Translations under genes and position numbers: made by a program
Shown: positions 7,467-12,752 of the stretch, in pieces
Layout: every line of letters starts with the position of its first letter
Position numbering within the stretch: position 1 is the stretch's first letter
Assembly (NCBI GenBank): GCA_021154885.1
Contig: JAJKHS010000058.1
Location: forward strand, 1-35,728
Direction: 5' to 3'
Source of the DNA: Thermoanaerobaculum sp.
GTDB taxonomy: Bacteria; Acidobacteriota; Thermoanaerobaculia; Multivoradales; UBA5704
DNA length: 35,728 bases
Notes under the pieces: model-generated
The model's database searches: none
What the model was told of the DNA's origin: nothing
The model's input: only the letters and a program-made list of their open reading frames with translations

Positions 7467-7650
7467 AGGAAGGGCAGCTCGCCGAGCGCGAGGCCTCGCG
7501 CCTCATACCATGCGAGGAACCGCCCCACGGCCTGGGCGTACGCGGCCCGGGTGCGGGGGTTGCGGATCTCGGCGGTGAAGAACTCGACAAAACGGCGGTG
7601 GGCTCGCTCGCCGGCGCGGTCGATGACGGCGGGGAGGTGGAGGACGGGGC
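7467..7650 (-). pseudogene. Decayed integrase fragment, second copy of the N-terminal half
   Basis: This stretch encodes VLHLPAVIDRAGERAHRRFV and goes on through EIRNPRTRAAYAQAVGRFLAW and EARGLAL, matching residues about 25-85 of the intact integrase at 2559-3560 in order and strand. I estimate close to 87% identity in DNA. Similarity stops abruptly at both ends: there is no catalytic domain, and the frame runs into unrelated sequence. It is therefore a truncated remnant. The two copies lie in direct orientation on either side of the peptide-protease-TPR island, which suggests that duplication or successive insertion of related elements brought the island in. Confidence 0.8.
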
Positions 7651-7961
7651 AGGTCCGGCGAGCAGGACTGGGCCGCCTGGCCTCTGGGCGAGAGCGACGG
7701 CCGAGAACGAACGGCGTTCGCTTCCAGGAAGGAGCCGAACGCCTCCTTAGGCTCCCCATCTTCTGTTGCGGATTAAGCTGGGCAAAGCCCGACGGCGACT
7801 CCGGCCTATTCGTTTCCGGAAATGTATCGCCTTGAGCCGACCCGGCTCACGACTTTAGAGGAGGAGAGGAGGAAGAGCGACGAGTTCGGGAGAAGCTCGC
7901 GGAATGTGCCATCGGCTTCTGGGACGGGGCGGCAGCGCCGGCCGCGCACCTTCGCCGACGC

Positions 7962-8168
7962 TCAAAGGGTTGGATCTACCACGCCTCCCGGCCGCAGTGC
8001 CGGCACATCCGGGCGGTGTTGGGCGACGGGGGACGGCTTGAGCCGGGCCGGCGGCGAGGATGTCGCCCCGGGCGATGTCCTGGCGCCGAGCTGGGCCGCG
8101 GCGCCGCTTGTCGCTTGGGTGCGGCCCACCGCGATCCGCGGCTCCTGAAGCAATTGCTTGTAGAGCAT
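7962..8168 (-). CDS. Possible 68-residue small protein, unknown
   Basis: It is supported mainly by a strong ribosome site (GGGAGG, seven bases before ATG 8168). The product begins MLYKQLLQEPRIAVGRTQ and becomes proline/alanine/serine-rich; no family is recognised. Near its 3' end it runs through the 52-bp repeat, where a neighbouring frame would instead end CRHCGREAW, so the gene may be frameshifted and non-functional. It sits in a remnant-rich region beside the decayed integrase. Could be a real small gene, a decayed one, or chance. Confidence 0.3.
   Translation of the reverse strand: MLYKQLLQEPRIAVGRTQATSGAAAQLGARTSPGATSSPPARLKPSPVAQHRPDVPALRPGGVVDPTL
7972..8022. repeat. Direct repeat, copy 2 (first copy 7359-7410)
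   Basis: Second copy of the ~52-bp unit, same orientation, 613 bp away. On the minus strand it encodes TARMCRHCGREAW followed by a stop in one frame. Confidence 0.65.
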
Positions 8169-8262
8169 GTTGTTTCCTCCCTTGAAAGCGAGCGCCGTTC
8201 GCCTTGGGCGGAAGCGGCGCAGACCCCGCACTCCCGCGGCGCGCGCAGCCATCTCGCAGACT

Positions 8263-8280
8263 GGCGAACGAGCGTTCGCC
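8263..8280. repeat. Dispersed palindrome GGCGAACG-NN-CGTTCGCC (intergenic copy)
   Basis: Same arms with a two-base spacer, in the remnant region. Less perfect relatives lie near 7705 and 8190. Confidence 0.6.
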
Positions 8281-8328
8281 CTGCGGCGCCGAAGACCGGG
8301 TCGACCTGGCCGGCGCCCACCAAGTCCT

Positions 8329-8514
8329 CTAGACTTGCAGCGCGGTGGGTAGCCGCTGGCGGCGTCGTGACGGAGGGCAAGGGCTTGGGGCGGACGGCCG
8401 CAGGCTCAGGCTGACATGTGCGGCGTAGAGGATGCGGCGCGCCCACTTCCAGGAAGTGGCCGTACTCAAGCCTAGCGCGGTCGCGGCGCGGTTGATCGAG
8501 CGGTTGGCGCGCAC
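8329..8514 (-). pseudogene. Possible transposase or helix-turn-helix remnant
   Basis: A 61-codon frame from GTG encodes NRSINRAATALGLSTATSWK and then WARRIL, which has the shape of the helix-turn-helix segment near the start of some transposases. No catalytic part follows and there is a stop on both sides. Read as a remnant with low confidence. Confidence 0.25.
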
Positions 8515-8615
8515 AGCGTGCGCCCGTCATCCTCCTCCTCTACTCTATCGAGGGAGCTTGCGACTGGTCCGACGCACCCTTTTCCTGGCATCGCGTATCG
8601 GCTTCCGAACGTCTA

Positions 8616-8849
8616 TTGCCTTCCTCGACCGACCCCGGCGAACGGTCGCTGCTACAGATCACCCTCGTCGAGGCCGAAACGGGGCTGATCAAGGTGCTCC
8701 GCGCGCTTAGCCTCGGACCGGCACAAACCGCCTCTCTTTACGAGGCGATTCGCCGCCAGGCGACACTGCCGACCGAGCCCGCAGAGTTTGACCGTATTCA
8801 GAGGACTTGGCAGCCCCGTGATCTCGCCCTGCAGGGCGAACAAGGGTGA
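8616..8849 (+). CDS. Small hypothetical protein, 77 residues
   Basis: The likely start is TTG 8616 or slightly different; no clear ribosome site is seen. The product contains a helical, protein-like stretch (LLQITLVEAETGLIKVLRAL, then LYEAIRRQATLP and FDRIQRTWQPRDL) with consistent codon use. No family is recognised. Its stop overlaps GTG 8846, which opens the frame of the next gene, so the two are probably cotranscribed and perhaps translationally coupled. Confidence 0.5.
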   Translation: MPSSTDPGERSLLQITLVEAETGLIKVLRALSLGPAQTASLYEAIRRQATLPTEPAEFDRIQRTWQPRDLALQGEQG

Positions 8850-8902
8850 GCCATTCATCCGACCCGCACTCACCCTTGTCCGCACGGACCCTAGCTGCTG
8901 CG

Positions 8903-9124
8903 ATGCCCTTATCGATCGACCTCACCGGCTGTCGCTTCGGTCGCCTTCTCGTCCTTAAGCGAGCGGGCACTGTGCACTATGGACGCGACATGCCTGCCTG
9001 GCACTGTCGCTGCGATTGCGGTGAGGAGGTCCTGGTGCCGCAGGAGCGTCTTGCTCATCGCCCCGACATCCGTCCACCCCGCGCGTTGGACTCATGCTCG
9101 GCCTGCCGCGCCCGCACGAGGTAA
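8903..9124 (+). CDS. Small zinc-ribbon protein (phage/AP2-HNH-associated type)
   Basis: From ATG 8903 the 73-residue product opens PLSIDLTGCRFGRLLVLKRA, followed by WHCRCDCGEEVLVPQERL and a closing SCSACRAR. The DLTGxRFGRLxVL plus CxCxCG plus late CxxC pattern is the one often found N-terminal to phage HNH/AP2 DNA-binding proteins; here it stands alone and would bind one zinc ion. A role in DNA binding is likely by family resemblance, the target unknown. The frame can also start at GTG 8846, which overlaps the previous stop and adds 19 residues without family similarity. Confidence 0.65.
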   Translation: MPLSIDLTGCRFGRLLVLKRAGTVHYGRDMPAWHCRCDCGEEVLVPQERLAHRPDIRPPRALDSCSACRARTR

Positions 9125-9423
9125 GGTGGACTTAGTCGAATAGGCTTCTCCTTGTCGCAAGCGCTGGAACGGCCAGCGCTAGAGTGGGGTCGCCGACGCA
9201 GTTCTGGGCAAGGGAATCAATCCTCGCTGCTCGGGCAGGCGCGCCGGTCCTTGGTTCGCAACTCGTTTCTCGTCGGGAGTGAAGCCCGTGGCGAAACCCC
9301 TCGTCTATGGTCCGGGTAAGGTGAGAATCGCCGGCCGCGCGTTCTCGCCGAAACCGCGCTGCGCACCGACAGCCCGGAAGCGCTCGTCACTCACGAGCGT
9401 GACTGATGTCCAAAAAGCGGGAG
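9125..9423. other. Intergenic, nothing recognised
   Basis: No gene with codon or motif support. An open plus-strand frame starting at 9279 overlaps the better-supported zinc-ribbon gene on the other strand and is discounted. Confidence 0.45.
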
Positions 9424-9612
9424 TCAAGAATCCGGTGGAGCGAAGCGGACTCTTAACCACTCGGGAAGCCGAATGACCCAAGCGCGGCAATTCGGGTTCG
9501 GGCATCGCCAGGGAAGGAAATAGAAGCGCCACAGACGGCCGTATCCGACCACCCAGCAGGAGGGGCACCGCCAGGGTTTTTCGGAGTCGGCGATAGAAAC
9601 CACGGCTAGCAC
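9424..9612 (-). CDS. Small zinc-ribbon protein, 62 residues
   Basis: GTG 9612 overlaps the stop of the upstream gene by seven bases, a layout typical of coupled translation. The product has two cysteine pairs, WRCPSCWVVGYGRLWRFYF and then WRCPNPNCRAWVIRLPEWL, forming a single zinc ribbon, and is rich in tryptophan and arginine. It has no recognised family; such mini-ribbons in mobile elements are often nucleic-acid or protein binders. Its last codons resemble a tRNA D-arm by chance (see rejected items). Confidence 0.55.
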   Translation of the reverse strand: MLAVVSIADSEKPWRCPSCWVVGYGRLWRFYFLPWRCPNPNCRAWVIRLPEWLRVRFAPPDS

Positions 9613-9896
9613 ACCTCGTCAGGCTGAAGCCGCAGGAGGAGCTGGTGCTTGTCCTCCTCTAAAGCCGCGAGCCGAGTCGGCTCAAACGCCTCCCGGTACC
9701 GGGCCAGGAGGCTGGCGGCCTGCTCAATCATCTCCAGGAGTTCCTGGCGCGCCAGGACGAGGGGGTCCGGCACGACCGCAAAGCCGGGTTCGCGAACGTG
9801 GTAGAGGTTCCGGATGCGGACCCGGGCGCCGGACTCATCTTCGGCAGTGGTGAGGATCTGGTCGCCTCCCTTCAAGGTTGCGAGGTAGCGGGGCAT
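9606..9896 (-). CDS. Hypothetical protein, 96 residues
   Basis: ATG 9896 is preceded by GGAGA at good distance; a second in-frame ATG at 9908 has no such site. The product begins PRYLATLKGGDQILTTAEDE, with a small beta-rich N-terminal half (ARVRIRNLYHV) and an amphipathic helical C-terminal half (LARQELLEMIEQAASLLARY, then LAALEEDKHQLLLRLQP) that could form a coiled coil. No family is recognised. First gene of a two-gene operon with the zinc-ribbon protein. Confidence 0.6.
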   Translation of the reverse strand: MPRYLATLKGGDQILTTAEDESGARVRIRNLYHVREPGFAVVPDPLVLARQELLEMIEQAASLLARYREAFEPTRLAALEEDKHQLLLRLQPDEVC

Positions 9897-10036
9897 CGGG
9901 GTCTCCATGGAGAGGATTCGGTGGCGGGGGAGTCTAACACCACCTCCCTCCGGTGTCGCCAGTCTATGGGCGGAGCTCCGAGGCGACGCCCGGCGAGGCG
10001 GTTAGGGGCTTGGGGCGAACCGGAAAGGAGCCGGGG

Positions 10037-10165
10037 ATGAGCGATTCAGGGTCAGGGCACGAGCGGAGAGAGCAGCGGCCGAGAGGAGGGCGGGTGGCGC
10101 CGGCCGGAAACCTCCTGAAACGAATTAAGCCGGTGCGGCTCGAAGCTCGGCAAGGGCAGGCTTAA
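10037..10165 (+). CDS. Possible 42-residue basic peptide
   Basis: AAAGGAG lies six bases before ATG 10037. The peptide is strongly basic (ERREQRPRGGRV, LLKRIKPVRLEARQGQA) and matches nothing I know. It stands alone in a stretch with no other gene, so the good ribosome site is the only support. Confidence 0.25.
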   Translation: MSDSGSGHERREQRPRGGRVAPAGNLLKRIKPVRLEARQGQA

Positions 10166-10852
10166 GAAAGAGTCGCCAAGTGCAGACCGGGCAAATGGTG
10201 CCGAACGGGCCCCCAGCTCGAACGTGAGTTACGAGTTCCGCACGCGCGGAAGGGAGCGAGGGTGCGATCAGCATAAGCCATCATGTCGTGTTCAGTGGGA
10301 TGAGAAGTGATTATCCCGAGGATGATAATAGCGGCGCCGGCGGGATGGCAAGGTCGTGCCTCGCGCCCGAGGATGCCCACAAACGCCGCCAGGGCGCTCG
10401 CCCTGCTTCCGCGGCTTGCTCCAAGAGCGCGCTTCTCAGCCGCTCCAAGCTTGCGGGCACCGGCAGAGAGCGCCACCTCCAACTCGACGATGGCATCCAA
10501 GCCGGCTCCTGTCCTGGTGGGAGGTGACGACCCGGGGCGGAGGAGGTGGCGCGAGCGCCGCCGGCACGGCCGGAGCAAAAACTGGGGCTGTTTGCGCCGC
10601 CGCCGGCGCCAGGGTGGAGGACGTCCTCGTCTCGCCGGTGGCGGCGGCGCCGGGGGGGGGGGCGGGCTCGGAAGCCCACGGCGGGGCGGCTGCTCCGAAC
10701 GGCGCCGAGAGGTGGCCCTTGACCCTCGCCCGCAGTCCTTCGCGGCAGGCCCGGTCCGGTAAGGTCCTGAGGATGCTCCTGGAGGTCCTCGCCCGGGCGG
10801 GTGCCCGGGGGCTCGGCCCCGGGGGGCGGGAGCACCCCCCGGGCAAGCGGAT
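10166..10852 (-). other. Ambiguous region after ardC: overlapping long frames, possible broken gene
   Basis: Two minus-strand frames look partly coding. One (10846 to about 10520) is alanine/proline-rich after RTLPDRACREGLRARVKGHL. Downstream, either a frame with VPASLERLRSALLEQAAEAG (ending 10311) or one with DAIVELEVALSAGARKLG (ending 10162) takes over. No single frame is convincing throughout, and an 11-G run (10652-10662) sits in the middle, a likely slippage or sequencing-error site. It may be a proline-rich linker gene broken by a frameshift, or simply GC-driven open frames. Confidence 0.35.
10818..10843 (-). terminator. GC hairpin directly after ardC
   Basis: CCCGGGGGG (10818-10826) and CCCCCCGGG (10835-10843) form a perfect nine-base stem, ten bases after the ardC stop. 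No T-run follows. It may slow or stop transcription of the ardC operon, or stabilise its mRNA end. Confidence 0.4.
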
Positions 10853-11785
10853 TTAAGGCTCGGCGGGCAGGTGTGCGGCCTGGAGAGCCTCGGCGGTGTC
10901 AAGCACCAGGGAGACGGCGGCGATGACGCGCTCCAAGAAGAGATCAATCGTGGCGAGGGGATCGCTCTGAGTGGAGGCGCAGACCTCATTGATGTAGCTC
11001 CAAGAGCGCCCTAGGTCACTCTCCTGGTGCTCGCCGACACACTCCAGGAGAACGGAAGCGCCAAATTGGGCGACCACCTCCTGGTCCAGGTGCTGGCCTG
11101 GGAGGAGGGGGTTGCGTTGGTGGTCGGCGGCATGGATCAGCTCGTGGGCCCAGGTGCTCAGGTTGCGAACGCCAAGGCCGATGGCCGCTCGATCAGGCGA
11201 GAAGAAGCCCGCTTTGCCAGTGCCGTCCGGAGGATAGGCGGAGAGGGTGAGGCCCCAAGCGCGGGCAACCTCGGCGAACGGCAGGGCGGCGAGAAACGCG
11301 GCGTCGGCGGCGGCCTCGGGATCGTCAGCAAGCGGTGCGCCCTCGGTCTGCTCATAGCCAAAAACGGGGATGCCAACGACGCCCACCATGACGCGGTCCT
11401 CCTCCTCAGGGTCGCCGGGACGGTGGCGGTTGGGAACCATCCTGGGGCCGAGAATGTAAAAGGCTTTTTGGCCCTGCCGAACGTGCCGGCCAACCTGCTT
11501 CCACTGGCGGAAACCACGGGCATCACCGTACCCGTGCAGAGCGGCCAGCAAGCGATTGCGCCAGCTCCAGAGGGCGGAAGGTACATTGGATCGGCGCCGG
11601 ATGAACAAGAGTGACAAGGCGGCGGGAATACGGCCCTCGCGGAAAGCATCCAAGATGGCGGCGGCGACGGCCTGTACTCTGTCGGTCTTGGCTTCGGGGT
11701 GGTCCAAGGAGGGGCTTGGCCCCTCCTGAGGACGCAAAGAGGTGGAGAGCGGGGAGGAGGAGGCGGGGTTCGAAGCGTTGAGCAT
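10853..11785 (-). CDS. ardC: ArdC-like antirestriction protein (ssDNA-binding plus zincin domain)
   Basis: A 310-residue protein with the two ArdC parts. Residues about 65-150 carry the N-terminal ssDNA-binding signature (LWSWRNRLLAALHGYGDARG, then FRQWKQVGRHVRQGQKAF and ILGPRMV). Residues about 160-300 form the zincin-like metallopeptidase domain, with STWAHELIHAADH giving the HExxH motif at 214-218. Family members bind single-stranded DNA and shield incoming plasmid DNA from type I restriction during conjugation, so it should act in the recipient soon after transfer. The start is fixed by AAGGAG six bases before ATG 11785. The first ~35 residues are serine/proline-rich and not conserved. 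It stands after the partition/surface-protein genes, separated by 350 bp, and probably has its own promoter. Confidence 0.85.
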   Translation of the reverse strand: MLNASNPASSSPLSTSLRPQEGPSPSLDHPEAKTDRVQAVAAAILDAFREGRIPAALSLLFIRRRSNVPSALWSWRNRLLAALHGYGDARGFRQWKQVGRHVRQGQKAFYILGPRMVPNRHRPGDPEEEDRVMVGVVGIPVFGYEQTEGAPLADDPEAAADAAFLAALPFAEVARAWGLTLSAYPPDGTGKAGFFSPDRAAIGLGVRNLSTWAHELIHAADHQRNPLLPGQHLDQEVVAQFGASVLLECVGEHQESDLGRSWSYINEVCASTQSDPLATIDLFLERVIAAVSLVLDTAEALQAAHLPAEP

Positions 11786-12139
11786 GGTTTTCTCCTTAAA
11801 AAAACCTTTTTTTCTCTCCCGCCTGCAAAGACTGGGAGGAGCGAAGCGACCCCGGCCGCAAGAACCCCCGCCGTCCAGGCTCGGCCGCAGGCCGACCCCG
11901 CAGGGGTGTGCCTTGACGGCGGGGGTGGGCGGCCGATCATGGGAATCAAAGAGGCGGGAAAGAAAAAAGAAGGGCGGGAGGGGGGGTCAAGGGCGAAGCC
12001 CGGCCCGGAGGCGTAGCCGGAGGATGGGTCAGGGGGTGCGTGAGGGATCGAACAGGAATCCCCGCAGCGCAGCGAGGAGATGAAAGGGAGAGCCCGGCCC
12101 CCCGGCCGAGGGGGGACACGCCCAAGAAAGGGCGCAGTT
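11786..12139. other. Intergenic region upstream of ardC
   Basis: No gene supported. Near the ardC start the minus strand has A/T runs (AGAAAAAAAGG, then TTTTTTTAAGGAG) unusual for this GC-rich DNA, plausibly part of the ardC promoter/leader. A six-base C/G stem (CCCCCC-GGCCGA-GGGGGG, around 12098-12115) may be the end of the upstream transcript. Confidence 0.4.
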
Positions 12140-12676
12140 TTAGAGAAGGGAGGGGGGAGAAAGCGGCAGCGTCGAGCAACGAGAAAAAGAAGCGAGAAAG
12201 AAAGTGAGATAGGTGGTGAAATCCGCAGCGAGCTCTTCAAGGTGAGCGAGAGGCAGCGAGGTCTGCGAGGAGGAAAGGACGTGGGCGAAGAGGTGAAGCT
12301 TGCGGCGGGCCGCGTGGAGATGAACGAGCGGCGGGGTCGATGGCCAGAGCGGGTCCTTGTCGGCATGGGTGGCAACGAGGGTCGCCATGAGCTCGACGAG
12401 GACAGCCAGATCGAAGGAGGGGTCGCGGCCGGGCGCGAGGTCCTGAAGCGCGTGAATCAGGTGGAGGGGCATGCAGAGAGCGAGGCGGCGAATCGAAGCG
12501 GGAGGCGTCGACGACAGCCCCTTAAGCACCTGATTGGATTCGATGGCGAGCGCGGGCAAGAGTTGTAGGGCGAGCTCGACGTGGTAGCGATAGGACCTTG
12601 CAGGCAGGGGTGGGGCGGTCCGGAGGTCCGCGGTGAAAGCCTCCAAGGCTTGAGTGATGGCTGGCAGGACGGGCAT
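12140..12676 (-). CDS. Hypothetical protein, 178 residues
   Basis: From ATG 12676 (GAGGGGG nine bases upstream) the product is mostly helical and leucine/alanine-rich: ITQALEAFTADLRTAPPLP, then YHVELALQLLPALAIESNQV and LVELMATLVATHADKDP. No signal peptide, clear membrane span or known domain is seen. It begins 77 bases after the DUF11 gene stop and probably belongs to the same operon. A longer frame begins inside the DUF11 gene but is less likely. Function unknown. Confidence 0.6.
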   Translation of the reverse strand: MPVLPAITQALEAFTADLRTAPPLPARSYRYHVELALQLLPALAIESNQVLKGLSSTPPASIRRLALCMPLHLIHALQDLAPGRDPSFDLAVLVELMATLVATHADKDPLWPSTPPLVHLHAARRKLHLFAHVLSSSQTSLPLAHLEELAADFTTYLTFFLASFSRCSTLPLSPPSLL

Positions 12677-12752
12677 GAGGAGGACCCCCTCAGAGAAGAG
12701 AAGCCGGCAGAGCCCGCGCTGCTTACAAGGAGCGAGGGCTCTGCCGGCAGAT

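Larger units (their letters stand above)
7255..8615. other. Remnant-rich region without a convincing full-length gene
   Basis: Apart from the decayed integrase fragment, the 52-bp direct repeats, one possible small gene and an HTH-like fragment, I find no intact gene in these 1.36 kb. Long open frames exist on both strands because of the high GC, but none has family-like sequence. Three copies, two of them imperfect, of the GGCGAACG-N-CGTTCGCC palindrome lie here (near 7705, 8190 and 8263). Together this looks like an insertion hot spot with decayed ends of earlier elements. Confidence 0.55.

Noticed and set aside
7822-8148. Plus-strand 108-residue frame starting MYRLEPTRLTTLEEERRKSD
   Set aside because: No ribosome site, and its second half runs through the 52-bp repeat in low-quality sequence; left out as a gene.
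9430-9470. tRNA-like D-arm sequence on the minus strand (CCCGAGTGGTTAAGAG)
   Set aside because: No anticodon arm, T-arm or acceptor pairing could be built around it, and the bases are the last codons of the small zinc-ribbon gene.
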